From contig JAZUBA010000034.1 of NCBI GenBank assembly GCA_045638265.1, forward strand, positions 1 through 37,935: 37,935 nt of DNA, given 5' to 3'. Made by a program: the position numbers and the translations under genes. The stretch comes from RGIG4140 sp045638265. GTDB taxonomy: Bacteria; Pseudomonadota; Alphaproteobacteria; CAAHEQ01; UBA3637. Shown here one piece after another: positions 16,053 to 24,188 of the stretch. Numbering within the stretch: position 1 is the first letter of the stretch; every line of letters begins with the position of its first letter. The notes beneath the pieces were generated by a model. That model was not told where the DNA came from and made no database searches. It saw only the letters and a list, made by a program, of their open reading frames with translations.

Positions 16053-17175
16053 AATAACCAGCTTTTGTTTTGACCAGAGAATGTTCTTCATCCTTATATT
16101 TAATTTTTAAAACATGTTTAAATTCATCAATAATTTCAACACATTCTCCACTTTCCAAAAAACAGGCTTTATGCGAATCAGCTTCACGCTTAATCAAAAT
16201 ACCACGTAATTTCGGAGCGCGAATGGTATATGTTTTATATGGAATATCCTCATATTCCCAACACCAATGCCTACGATATGAATCCAGATAATTAGGTGAA
16301 ATATGATATTGTTCAGCAACACCTGCTCTAATCATTTCTTCGGTAATAAAACACCGTTGAGAAAGCCGAGGCGGATATTCCAACAAATCAGCCGGCAAAA
16401 TTGATCCGACACTCCATTCTAAAAAGGCAATATAACTTTTAGCCTGATCCATTTTATATCCACTATATTTTTTTGATTTTTGTGTATATACAAATAAATA
16501 GTCAGGTAAATTAGTAATTTTACCCTTATGTTTCGAAATATTTGCCCAAAATTGTGTATCTTCAGCCGATTTAAAACGTGAATCGTAGCGAATATGATAT
16601 AAATCAAGAAACCTTTTGCGTATAATTGTTGTCGGATGGATAACAGGAACCTGTATATAAGATAAAATTCTTAAATCACGCCAAGAATCACCCATACGAA
16701 CAGCATTTTCAGGTTTTTCCTCATCCATATAATAAGATGTACCGGCAACGGTATATTCCGGATTGTTTTCCATAAATTCAACTTGTTTTTCAATACGTTG
16801 TGGTAGAGAAATATCATCATCGTCCATACGAACAATGTATTTTCCTCTTGCCATATCAATTCCTTTATTTAAATTGTAAATCAACCCTTTATTTGTAGCA
16901 TTATGAAAAACCTTAACTCGTTTATCACGATAAGCAAAATCATTAAGTACGGCAAAAGTATTATCCTGTGATGCATCATTAAAAACAAGAATTTCTATAT
17001 CTTTATATGTTTGGTTAACCAAAGAATTCATAGCTCGTTCAGTCATTTCTTCACGATTATATGAAGACATGACAACAGAAACCATCGGTGCTTTCAACGG
17101 TGGTTCAAAAGACATACGACACAAACCCAAACAGGCAAGAATAAGACATATTTTAATTATTTTTTGCATATACAT
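16042..17175 (-). CDS. GT2 glycosyltransferase with an N-terminal signal-like segment
   Basis: 377 residues (369 or more if a later Met is used). Residues ~30-240 are a GT-A fold family 2 domain: MVSVVMSSYNREEM, EILVFNDASQDNT, and the metal-binding IVRMDDDDISLP. The C-terminal ~110 residues form a beta-rich domain (DEFKHVLKIKYKDEE) that I do not recognise. The N terminus MQKIIKICLILACLGLC looks like a signal peptide or membrane anchor. GT2 enzymes normally work in the cytoplasm on nucleotide sugars, so this is odd. It overlaps the Stealth gene and is probably co-transcribed with it, implying one surface glycan. The substrate is unknown. Confidence 0.88.
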   Translation of the reverse strand: MYMQKIIKICLILACLGLCRMSFEPPLKAPMVSVVMSSYNREEMTERAMNSLVNQTYKDIEILVFNDASQDNTFAVLNDFAYRDKRVKVFHNATNKGLIYNLNKGIDMARGKYIVRMDDDDISLPQRIEKQVEFMENNPEYTVAGTSYYMDEEKPENAVRMGDSWRDLRILSYIQVPVIHPTTIIRKRFLDLYHIRYDSRFKSAEDTQFWANISKHKGKITNLPDYLFVYTQKSKKYSGYKMDQAKSYIAFLEWSVGSILPADLLEYPPRLSQRCFITEEMIRAGVAEQYHISPNYLDSYRRHWCWEYEDIPYKTYTIRAPKLRGILIKREADSHKACFLESGECVEIIDEFKHVLKIKYKDEEHSLVKTKAGYYVQ

Positions 17176-17235
17176 ACCCTACACCCTACAACAGCAGATG
17201 TCAAATAAAAAGATATTCCGCAAACAAAATTTTTA

Positions 17236-17264
17236 TTGACATACTACTAATCTTATGATATCAA
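17236..17264 (+). promoter_or_regulatory. Promoter of tRNA-Val
   Basis: TTGACA (17236-17241), 17 bp, TATCAA (17259-17264), 13 nt before the mature tRNA 5' end. Confidence 0.65.
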
Positions 17265-17277
17265 AGACAAGTGTGAT

Positions 17278-17352
17278 GGGTGTGTAGCTCAGTGGTAGAG
17301 CATTACCTTCACACGGTAGGGGTCGTAGGTTCAATCCCTGCCACACCCACCA
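17278..17352 (+). tRNA. tRNA-Val (anticodon CAC)
   Basis: A 75-nt cloverleaf with encoded CCA. The acceptor arm is GGGTGTG/CACACCC, the D arm GCTC/GAGC, the anticodon stem TTACC/GGTAG with loop TTCACAC (anticodon CAC), and the T arm GTAGG/CCTGC. It reads GUG codons. Confidence 0.96.
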
Positions 17353-17411
17353 AATGTGTTTTTGTAATATTTTCAAAACACAACCTTAATTTTTTAATGA
17401 ATACAATCTAG

Positions 17412-17442
17412 GATTCCTTGCTTATGCAAGGAATCTTTTTTT
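17412..17442 (+). terminator. Terminator of tRNA-Val
   Basis: A perfect 10-bp stem (GATTCCTTGC 17412-17421 with 17426-17435), 4-nt loop and seven Ts. Confidence 0.93.
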
Positions 17443-17490
17443 ATTTAAATAGCATATTAATATATTAAATTAAAAATTATTCTCAAAAAA

Positions 17491-17520
17491 CAAAAAAACC
17501 GACTTAAAGTCGGCTTTTTA
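17491..17520 (-). terminator. Terminator of tRNA-Met
   Basis: A CCGACTT/AAGTCGG stem (17499-17505 with 17507-17513), extended by flanking A and T runs, so it can act on either strand. It lies 12 nt past the tRNA-Met 3' end. Confidence 0.8.
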
Positions 17521-17525
17521 AAAAT

Positions 17526-17601
17526 TGGTAGCGGAAGAGGGGATCGAACCCCCGACACATGGATTATGATTCCACCGCTCTACCATCTGAGCTATTCCGC
17601 C
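17526..17601 (-). tRNA. tRNA-Met (anticodon CAT), probably elongator
   Basis: A 76-nt cloverleaf with encoded CCA. The acceptor arm is GGCGGAA/TTCCGCT (one mispair), the D arm GCTC/GAGC, the anticodon stem GTGGA/TCCAT with loop ATCATAA (anticodon CAT), and the T arm GGGGG/CCCTC. The paired first acceptor position and lack of three G-C pairs in the anticodon stem argue against the initiator. The overall sequence resembles alphaproteobacterial elongator Met. A lysidine-modified Ile2 tRNA is less likely but has the same anticodon. Confidence 0.9.
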
Positions 17602-17615
17602 ATCGGATATAGGCC

Positions 17616-17644
17616 TTTATATAACAAAAAAAATAGATTGTCAA
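17616..17644 (-). promoter_or_regulatory. Promoter of tRNA-Met
   Basis: On the minus strand: TTGACA (17639-17644), 17 bp, TATAAA (17616-17621). Back to back with the hydrolase promoter. Confidence 0.75.
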
Positions 17645-17653
17645 CAAAAAAGA

Positions 17654-17682
17654 TTGCTTTTTTTTAAAAAATATTCTAAAAT
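17654..17682 (+). promoter_or_regulatory. Promoter candidate of the alpha/beta hydrolase gene
   Basis: TTGCTT (17654-17659), 17 bp, TAAAAT (17677-17682). Confidence 0.5.
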
Positions 17683-17726
17683 TCGTATTAAGGAAAGAAT
17701 AACCCTTGATAATGAAAGGATTTTAT

Positions 17727-18422
17727 ATGTCAGAAGTATTTTTTAACGGTCCGTCCGGTCGCTTGGAAGGTCGCCTTCACAAATCAGAAAACCCGCGGGC
17801 ACCATTAGTTTTAGTTTTACATCCTCATCCGGCACAAGGCGGAACAATGAACAATCGTGTTACTTATGCTATGTTCCAAGCCTTTGTAAATATGGGCTTT
17901 TCTGTCTTACGTTTTAATTATCGGGGAATCGGTAATTCGCAAGGTGTTATAGACGGCACAGGAGTCGGGGAATTAGCTGATGCCATTGTCGCATTGGATT
18001 GGTTACAAAACATCGATTCGGAATCAACAGTTTGCTGGATTGCCGGTTACTCGTTCGGAGCTTGGATTGCCGCACAACTATTAATGCGTCGACCGGAAAT
18101 AAAAGGATTCGTTTTTGTATCACCACCTGCCAATCAATATTCATTTGACTTTTTGGCTCCCTGCCCTGCTTCCGGTTTAATTATTCAAGGCGGGAAAGAC
18201 ACAATCGTCACAGAATCGTCCGTATCAATGATGGCTGAACAATTAAGTATTTATCCGCAGGTTTGTGTTGAATATAAAACAATTGCCGACGCTAATCACG
18301 TCTATTCAAAACAATTACAACAAGTACACGATTTAATTGTAAAAGAAGTACCGGAATTAAAATCAAAACAAAAACGCAACAATAAAAAAGCAAAAAAAGT
18401 GATTTTAAACGAAGACTATTAA
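17727..18422 (+). CDS. Alpha/beta hydrolase (COG2945-like)
   Basis: 231 residues from MSEVFF; the frame extends to 17706, but AAAGGA at the right distance before 17727 decides the start. Typical features of small alpha/beta hydrolases follow: LVLHPHPAQGGTMNN (oxyanion-hole region), RFNYRGIGNSQG, the nucleophile elbow GYSFGAW (Ser), IIQGGKDTIV (acid) and ADANHVYSK (His). The substrate is unknown; related proteins are predicted esterases. No signal peptide, so cytoplasmic. The C-terminal tail is Lys-rich. A hairpin terminator follows. Confidence 0.9.
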   Translation: MSEVFFNGPSGRLEGRLHKSENPRAPLVLVLHPHPAQGGTMNNRVTYAMFQAFVNMGFSVLRFNYRGIGNSQGVIDGTGVGELADAIVALDWLQNIDSESTVCWIAGYSFGAWIAAQLLMRRPEIKGFVFVSPPANQYSFDFLAPCPASGLIIQGGKDTIVTESSVSMMAEQLSIYPQVCVEYKTIADANHVYSKQLQQVHDLIVKEVPELKSKQKRNNKKAKKVILNEDY

Positions 18423-18453
18423 ATTTTACGTTTGAATTTAATAAAAATAGCTT

Positions 18454-18486
18454 GCTTACCTAATAAAAAAGAGGTAAGCTATTTTT
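18454..18486 (+). terminator. Terminator of the hydrolase gene
   Basis: GCTTACC/GGTAAGC stem (18454-18460 with 18473-18479), a 12-nt loop, then TATTTTT. Confidence 0.8.
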
Positions 18487-18510
18487 ATATGTTATTCAAC
18501 GGAGGCTTTT

Positions 18511-19146
18511 ATGGTCAAAACAATTAATAAAATCAAACGAAAAACAGCCCGTATTATTGTCAAAAAACGAATCAAATATCGCAATCGTCTCACATTAGCT
18601 CAAGACAAAAAGCGTCGTAAACGTATTACAAATATCTTAATGCTTCTTGCAGGATTACTCATTTTACTTCCAGGGTATTTAGGTATTCGTCACAAATTAT
18701 CCACGCATCAAATCACCAATGAAACCATTACACTCAATCAAGAATTATACACTCTTGCTAATTTGGTTTACCGTCACAAAACAGGTTATTCAAACTATTG
18801 TCGCAAACAAGGACAGACTTTAAAATCATATCCTAATGCTTTTGTGGAAACATACAAGTCCGAGTTAATTATTTTTAATCAAAAAGCAAAAGAAACAGGA
18901 TTATCTGCTGACAAAATTATTGCAAAAATTCAAAAAGAATTTGCCGTTATATCCGAAAAATCCATTCGTAAAGAATTTAAAAAACTTTTAACGAAACGCA
19001 TTCAAAATACAGATGGCACTGTTATTCAAACAGAAAAAGATTTGTGTTTATATATTGATACTAATCCACAAGATTGGATTCAACGACACAAAAGCTCCTT
19101 GGATCAAATCAAAAAATCAGTTAAACATATTCAGGAAATTAAGTAA
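18511..19146 (+). CDS. Unrecognised basic single-span membrane protein (211 aa)
   Basis: The first 40 residues are extremely basic (KRKTARIIVKKRIKYRNR and more). One strong membrane segment follows (about 42-60, ILMLLAGLLILLPGYLGI), then a ~150-residue helical, Lys-rich domain. By the positive-inside rule the N terminus is cytoplasmic and the C-terminal domain periplasmic. A GGAGG Shine-Dalgarno supports the start. It sits between terminators and so looks like a single-gene unit. No known family or motif is recognised; codon use resembles its neighbours. Confidence 0.75.
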   Translation: MVKTINKIKRKTARIIVKKRIKYRNRLTLAQDKKRRKRITNILMLLAGLLILLPGYLGIRHKLSTHQITNETITLNQELYTLANLVYRHKTGYSNYCRKQGQTLKSYPNAFVETYKSELIIFNQKAKETGLSADKIIAKIQKEFAVISEKSIRKEFKKLLTKRIQNTDGTVIQTEKDLCLYIDTNPQDWIQRHKSSLDQIKKSVKHIQEIK

Positions 19147-19172
19147 CCGCTAATATAAACCTTTATGTAACA

Positions 19173-19207
19173 AAAAAACTTTCTGACATTTAAGCAGAAA
19201 GTTTTTT
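19173..19207. terminator. Bidirectional terminator between convergent genes
   Basis: AAAAAACTTTCTG (19173-19185) pairs with CAGAAAGTTTTTT (19195-19207), giving T runs on both strands for the genes ending at 19146 and 19247. Confidence 0.9.
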
Positions 19208-19246
19208 ATTTTACTTAGAACAACTTAATTTATCATGCACATTCAT

Positions 19247-19600
19247 TTAAGCAAATTCATCTTCACAAAATGGTGTTAAATCAAACGGATATTGTTCTAC
19301 AAAATGAACATCTACCGGATAATCCCGCATTAATTGTTTTTCTTTATAATCAATTTCAGCGATATGAACTAATTTAGCATTATCTAACATATCTTGAACT
19401 TCGCTATTTAAATAATCTAAAATCAGTGCATGCTTTTTATTACGCAACAACAAAGCATGTTCTGCATGATCATATAACAACTTGGCATTTTTAGGTTCAG
19501 TTTCTTTAACAGAAATGGCAAATACCAGCTCATCTTCTGTTGTCGGCAAGACAACAAAAGCATCTTCTCTTTCAATTTCAACCGACTTATGCTTTTCCAT
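19247..19600 (-). CDS. Unrecognised acidic protein (117 aa)
   Basis: A soluble, acidic protein without signal peptide or membrane segment. The N-terminal half looks like alternating strands (DAFVVLPTTEDELVFAISV), and the end is very acidic (LTPFCEDEFA). I do not recognise the family. It begins 2 nt after the stop of the upstream gene, with GGAAG as a ribosome-binding site, so the two form a small operon from the promoter at 19960-19988. Confidence 0.75.
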   Translation of the reverse strand: MEKHKSVEIEREDAFVVLPTTEDELVFAISVKETEPKNAKLLYDHAEHALLLRNKKHALILDYLNSEVQDMLDNAKLVHIAEIDYKEKQLMRDYPVDVHFVEQYPFDLTPFCEDEFA

Positions 19601-19602
19601 AA

Positions 19603-19932
19603 TTATCTTCCATCGTTATGATGAACATTTGCAGTATAACCATTAACAGACTGACGACTTTTTTCAATACTATCTTGATTGTTATAATCTTGAAGATTAT
19701 AAATTTCATTTGTATTCTGATATGAAACTTTATGACCATTCAAATCTTTAAAGGCCGTACCATTTTCAATCGGTTCTTTAAACTCGCCACTAAACTTATG
19801 TTTAATACCTTCAACAAGTCTACGAGCCATTTCTTTCATACCTTGTGCAATTTCGGCCAATCCGTCAAGTGAAGCAAGACGTAATATTCCTTTTAAGTCA
19901 GATGGACGTTCGGTTTGTTCTTTTGATTGCAT
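19603..19932 (-). CDS. Unrecognised small protein (109 aa)
   Basis: The first half is helical and mildly amphipathic (RLASLDGLAEIAQGMKEMAR). The second half is rich in Asn, Gln, Ser and Tyr and looks disordered. No family is recognised. A strong AAGGAG site supports the start. First gene of a two-gene unit with the 117-aa protein, just downstream of xerC on the same strand but with its own promoter. Confidence 0.75.
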   Translation of the reverse strand: MQSKEQTERPSDLKGILRLASLDGLAEIAQGMKEMARRLVEGIKHKFSGEFKEPIENGTAFKDLNGHKVSYQNTNEIYNLQDYNNQDSIEKSRQSVNGYTANVHHNDGR

Positions 19933-19959
19933 ATTATCACTCCTTTTTTCTATTTAAAC

Positions 19960-19988
19960 AGTATATCATAATTTTTCGTATACGTCAA
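19960..19988 (-). promoter_or_regulatory. Promoter of the 109/117-aa gene pair
   Basis: On the minus strand: TTGACG, 17 bp, TATACT, 28 nt before the start codon. The -35 lies within about 15 nt of the xerC stop. Confidence 0.75.
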
Positions 19989-19999
19989 ACATTTTTTAA

Positions 20000-20965
20000 T
20001 TATTTCTTTTTAGTCGGATTAATTGCACGCGGATGAGCTTTTTCATAAACATTCAACAGCTGTTCTCGGTTAATTTCCGTATATCGTTGCGTTGCTGATA
20101 ACGACTCGTGTCCCAACAATTCCTGTACTGTTCTTAAATCACCACCATTTTGCAATAAATGTGTTGCAAAACTATGTCTTAATGCGTGCGGTGTAACTGT
20201 ATCAGGCAAATTTAAATAACGTCTGATATAACGCACATTTCGTTGAACAACACCCGGATTTAACCGTTCAGAGCGTGTACCGACAAACAAAGGAGAATCC
20301 TTCTCCGGTAACGGATGAACTTTTAAGTAATTTTGAACAGCTTTCCGCACAATGGGCAATATTGGCACAACCCGTTGTTTATTTCCCTTTCCCGTCAACA
20401 CAAAAGCATCACTGTTTAATGGAAAATCAGAAATATTTAACGATAATGCTTCCATAATACGCAATCCACACCCATAAAGCAACAAATATAACGCCCTATC
20501 CCGTTTAACCTGCCATTGTTCTTTAACCGTCATTGGTATTGCTTCCAAAAAACGCTGTGCATCACTCACGGATAGCGGATGAGGCATTGTTTTTGCCCCG
20601 CCTCCTGTCCGAATCGCCATAATAGCCGTATTTTCAAACAACTCGATTCTGGCACAATGTTTAAAAAAATTACGTAAAGCCGACATACCTCGGGCGATAC
20701 TGGAACGACGTATATCATTATCCGTTCGCCAAACCAAAAATGAACGAAAATCTGTTACCGTTAATTTTTTCAAGTTAGATATACTGACTTTATCCGATAT
20801 ATGTTCAGATAAAAAATGCATAAACTCTTTCATATCAAAGGCATACGAATCAACTGTATTTTGAGACAAACGTCGGTCCAATAACAAACCGTTTAACCAA
20901 TCATTCAATAATTTAACGGTTTTCTCATCACAAGTAACGGTAAAAGGGTTGTAATCTTGATTCAT
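20000..20965 (-). CDS. xerC: Tyrosine recombinase XerC
   Basis: A 321-residue Xer recombinase that, with XerD, resolves chromosome dimers at dif. The N-terminal ~100 residues are the SAM-like core-binding domain. Catalytic residues are the Arg in GCGLRIMEALS, HALRHSF (His and Arg), LGHESLS (His) and the nucleophile Y295 in QRYTEIN. The closing YEKAHPRA is typical of XerC rather than XerD. In alphaproteobacteria xerC commonly lies next to priA, as here (divergent, 43 nt apart), supporting XerC. AGAGGA supports the start. It is distinct from the large integrase at 688. Confidence 0.92.
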   Translation of the reverse strand: MNQDYNPFTVTCDEKTVKLLNDWLNGLLLDRRLSQNTVDSYAFDMKEFMHFLSEHISDKVSISNLKKLTVTDFRSFLVWRTDNDIRRSSIARGMSALRNFFKHCARIELFENTAIMAIRTGGGAKTMPHPLSVSDAQRFLEAIPMTVKEQWQVKRDRALYLLLYGCGLRIMEALSLNISDFPLNSDAFVLTGKGNKQRVVPILPIVRKAVQNYLKVHPLPEKDSPLFVGTRSERLNPGVVQRNVRYIRRYLNLPDTVTPHALRHSFATHLLQNGGDLRTVQELLGHESLSATQRYTEINREQLLNVYEKAHPRAINPTKKK

Positions 20966-21008
20966 TTCTGCTATCCTCTGTTTTAATATTATAGGATTCT
21001 ATCAAAAA

Positions 21009-22967
21009 ATGCAACGGTTATCTGTTTTATTTCCCTCCCCTTTGGACTGTTTTGATTATTTATATTCAGAACAGTTGCCTGTCGGTACGTTTGTTTTGGC
21101 TCCTTTTGGACGTAAAAAACAAATAGGTATTGTATGGAATAAAGCATCAGACGAATCGTTACCCAATGAAAAATTAAAAGAAATAGAATGTGTTATTGAT
21201 AGAGACGCCCTACCAATACAAAGCATTCATTTTATAAACTGGGTTGCATCATATACATTAGCCCCTTTGGGTTCCGTTTTAAAAATGGCACTATGTAGCG
21301 AATCGGAAAAAACAAGCAAAAAACCAATTACCTTTCAAACACCAATTCCAGATTTTTCTACATTATCTTTTTCTAACGCACAAAAAAATGCCATTCAAAC
21401 ACTTATTTATAAAACAAACGAATCATTTAGTGTATCCTTACTGGATGGTGTTACAGGCTCAGGGAAAACAGAAGTTTATTTTGAAGCTTTGGCAGAAATT
21501 TTCAAATCAAACGGGCAAGCACTTGTTTTATTACCTGAAATTACACTGACAAGTGCATGGCTTAATCGTTTTGAACGACGATTCGGTGTACAACCGGCTG
21601 TTTGGCATTCAGGATTAACACCCAAACAACGCAGAGACACTTGGCAAAGCGTTATTTCAGGAAAGACAAAAATTATTGTTGGTGCACGCTCGGCATTGTT
21701 TTTACCATTTCAAAATTTAAAACAAATTGTGGTAGATGAAGAGCATGATTCGTCCTTTAAACAAGAAGACGGTGTTTTATATCAGGCACGAGATATGGCC
21801 ATTGTTCGGGCAAAGATTGCTGATTGTCCTATTTTATTAGCTTCTGCAACGCCAAGCATTGAAACATATTGCAACGTATTAACCGGTAAATTTGACCATA
21901 TTGTTTTACCAGAACGTTTTGCCGGTGCCGTTATGCCTGACGTGATTTTAGCCGATATGCGTCAAAAAGAAAAAGGTCCTATTCGTTTTATTTCAAAACA
22001 ACTAGAAAATCATTTACGGGACAATCTGGAAAACAATAATCAATCTTTACTGTTCTTAAACCGTCGTGGATATGCACCACTTATGCTGTGTCGCAGTTGT
22101 GGAGAACGGTTAAAATGTCCTCATTGCTCTGCGTGGCTAGTTGAACACAAACAACGTAAATGCTTAATGTGCCATCACTGCGGATACACACAAAGCGTTC
22201 CCAAAATATGTAAAAAATGTGGAACGGATGGTAGTTTTGTCTCTTGCGGACCGGGTGTAGAACGTATTTTGGAAGAAACGAAAATTCTTTTTCCTTCTGC
22301 CCGTATTGAATTAATTACATCAGATACATTATCCAATCTCAAAGAATTTACACGCATTTTAAATCAAATGGACAATCATGAAATTGACATTCTTATCGGC
22401 ACTCAAATTTTAGCCAAAGGACATCATTTTGCCGATTTAACGCTTGTGGGTATTATCGATGCCGATATGGGACTGTCAGGTGGTGATTTACGTGCCGGAG
22501 AACGAACATTTCAATTGCTTCAACAAGTGATGGGACGTGCTGGCAGAGGTCAAAAAAAAGGAACGGCAATCATACAGACATTTTCACCTGAAAATATGAT
22601 TATTCAAGCACTGAAAAACAACGACCGAGAACTTTTTTTACAAGAAGAAACTGCTTCACGGCAAATTTTAAAATTACCGCCTTTCGGACGATTAGCAGCT
22701 TTTATTATCAGTGGCAAACAACAAATACGAGTCGCACAAACGGCACAACAAATTGTTGCCAAAGCACCTTATATGAAGGATTTTGATGTTTTAGGTCCTG
22801 TTCCGGCACCAATAGCTTTTTTACGCAACAAACATCGTTATCGCATCTTGGTAAAAACATCTCGTGACGTCAAATTACAACCCATTTTAAAACATTGGAT
22901 GTCATTGATTGATATTCCCAGCGGTGTTGATATTCGTTTAGATATTGATCCATACAGTTTCTTTTAG
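21009..22967 (+). CDS. priA: Primosomal replication-restart helicase PriA
   Basis: A 652-residue superfamily 2 helicase, slightly shorter than E. coli PriA (about 730). It reloads DnaB at stalled forks. The N-terminal 3'-DNA-binding region is compact (residues 1-110). Walker A is GVTGSGKTE (about 148-156), Walker B is DEEH (about 243). Eight zinc-binding cysteines follow in paired CxxC motifs (about 361-400, starting CRSCGERLKC). Helicase motifs DADMGLSGGDLRAGERTFQL and QVMGRAGR lie further on. It is divergent from xerC. The ribosome-binding site is poor. Confidence 0.96.
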   Translation: MQRLSVLFPSPLDCFDYLYSEQLPVGTFVLAPFGRKKQIGIVWNKASDESLPNEKLKEIECVIDRDALPIQSIHFINWVASYTLAPLGSVLKMALCSESEKTSKKPITFQTPIPDFSTLSFSNAQKNAIQTLIYKTNESFSVSLLDGVTGSGKTEVYFEALAEIFKSNGQALVLLPEITLTSAWLNRFERRFGVQPAVWHSGLTPKQRRDTWQSVISGKTKIIVGARSALFLPFQNLKQIVVDEEHDSSFKQEDGVLYQARDMAIVRAKIADCPILLASATPSIETYCNVLTGKFDHIVLPERFAGAVMPDVILADMRQKEKGPIRFISKQLENHLRDNLENNNQSLLFLNRRGYAPLMLCRSCGERLKCPHCSAWLVEHKQRKCLMCHHCGYTQSVPKICKKCGTDGSFVSCGPGVERILEETKILFPSARIELITSDTLSNLKEFTRILNQMDNHEIDILIGTQILAKGHHFADLTLVGIIDADMGLSGGDLRAGERTFQLLQQVMGRAGRGQKKGTAIIQTFSPENMIIQALKNNDRELFLQEETASRQILKLPPFGRLAAFIISGKQQIRVAQTAQQIVAKAPYMKDFDVLGPVPAPIAFLRNKHRYRILVKTSRDVKLQPILKHWMSLIDIPSGVDIRLDIDPYSFF

Positions 22968-22985
22968 CTGATAATACCATTTTAT

Positions 22986-23014
22986 TTGACAATTTTTTTC
23001 AATTATTATATAAT
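22986..23014 (+). promoter_or_regulatory. Perfect consensus promoter of the 207/173-aa gene pair
   Basis: TTGACA (22986-22991), exactly 17 bp, TATAAT (23009-23014), 24 nt before the start codon. It is the only full-consensus promoter that I found in the window. Confidence 0.88.
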
Positions 23015-23038
23015 TTATAAAAATTGAAAGGATAAGTC

Positions 23039-23662
23039 ATGACAATAACTGAAATAAAAAATCCGACGATTATTGAAACATTTAAATCCGGTGGCTTGTG
23101 GGATAAAGTTGTTTATACTGAAACCGATTTGACAACCGTTCAACCCAAAGATTCTGTTTTGTTAATGAAAGCACGGCAAAACCATATGCGTCCAAATCAA
23201 GTCATACGCATTGAAAAATGTGGATTTGTCAAAGCATCTGACTTATTGGCAAAACTCACAAATCAACCTTATTTGGTTCCCGAGTTTCCTCAAACTGATG
23301 ACATAGAAAAAATTTTATTACAAACTTCTGTAAATAAAAACAAAGAAACTGTTTCTTTATATATGATTCCGTTAGAAAACAAACATACTGAAAAAGTCGG
23401 AGCGTTTTTGTTTCAAAAAACAGGAGAAATCACAGAATTCAAAGGTTCTTTATCCGTTGAACACACACAGGCATTAAAAACTGTTTTATTATCACCCAAT
23501 CACACACAGGCAAGTGATAAACCAACTAAAATTATTCCAGATACAACATTACCGTTTACAAACTGTCAATATGTACCGACAAAAGAAACGCAACAAAAAC
23601 AAGAACGTTTAACAACCATTCAACTAATTAACTTACAACAAAAAGCTCTTTTATCCCGATAA
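23039..23662 (+). CDS. Unrecognised soluble protein (207 aa)
   Basis: No family recognised. The N-terminal ~70 residues look structured (DSVLLMKARQNHMRPNQVI), a Thr/Lys-rich stretch follows, and residues ~100-150 contain a beta-rich segment (VSLYMIPLENK, VGAFLFQK). The C terminus is Gln-rich. There is no signal peptide or membrane segment. It has a GAAAGGA ribosome-binding site and a perfect promoter, so it is likely well expressed. The next gene begins 4 nt after its stop, so the two probably act together. Confidence 0.75.
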   Translation: MTITEIKNPTIIETFKSGGLWDKVVYTETDLTTVQPKDSVLLMKARQNHMRPNQVIRIEKCGFVKASDLLAKLTNQPYLVPEFPQTDDIEKILLQTSVNKNKETVSLYMIPLENKHTEKVGAFLFQKTGEITEFKGSLSVEHTQALKTVLLSPNHTQASDKPTKIIPDTTLPFTNCQYVPTKETQQKQERLTTIQLINLQQKALLSR

Positions 23663-23666
23663 AAAA

Positions 23667-24188
23667 ATGACAGACTATTCATATCACAAAAAAGACACAA
23701 TTAAAGAAACAATTAAGAGATATATTTGCGGGATATTATGGCAAATTCCTTGGTTGTCCGGTTTGTTCGGTTTATCTTGGTACGTTCGCCAAAACTCTAC
23801 CGAATGGCTTTCACGATATTTTGATTTGTTTGTTATTCAAAAAAATGCTGTTCAATTAGAAGAAAAAACTCAACTCTTAAAAGAATCACTGTCTTTAAGC
23901 AATCCACTCCGCTATGCTGATTATTTAAGCGCACTTTCATCTAGCACTTTTGCAAAAGCAAAAGCTTCTACTTTGGAACAAACCATTCAATTATTAAGCG
24001 GATTTTTTAACGGATTTTTGACAGTTATCTGGATTATTGCCCTTTTTATTGCAATTAAAAAAGTTTTTGCATATGTGCAACAAAAATCAATGGAAAACGA
24101 AATAGCCAACGCCGTTGTTGAAAAAATATTGCCTATTTTATTAGAACACCAAAAATCATTATCATCTGAGTCTAATAAATCAAATTAA
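23667..24188 (+). CDS. Unrecognised membrane protein (173 aa)
   Basis: Two candidate membrane segments: a Trp-rich one at about 25-43 (WQIPWLSGLFGLSWYV) and a strong one at about 113-137 (FLTVIWIIALFIAIKKVF). Between them lies a ~70-residue helical region, and a helical tail follows. Family unknown. It lies 4 nt after the 207-aa gene with a weak ribosome-binding site, so translation may be coupled. Its TAA overlaps the stop of the convergent glycosyltransferase at a shared TTAA. Confidence 0.72.
   Translation: MTDYSYHKKDTIKETIKRYICGILWQIPWLSGLFGLSWYVRQNSTEWLSRYFDLFVIQKNAVQLEEKTQLLKESLSLSNPLRYADYLSALSSSTFAKAKASTLEQTIQLLSGFFNGFLTVIWIIALFIAIKKVFAYVQQKSMENEIANAVVEKILPILLEHQKSLSSESNKSN

Noticed and set aside
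17526..17601. tRNA with anticodon CAT considered as initiator or Ile2
   Set aside because: It lacks the three G-C pairs of the initiator anticodon stem and resembles alphaproteobacterial elongator Met; Ile2 cannot be excluded by anticodon alone.
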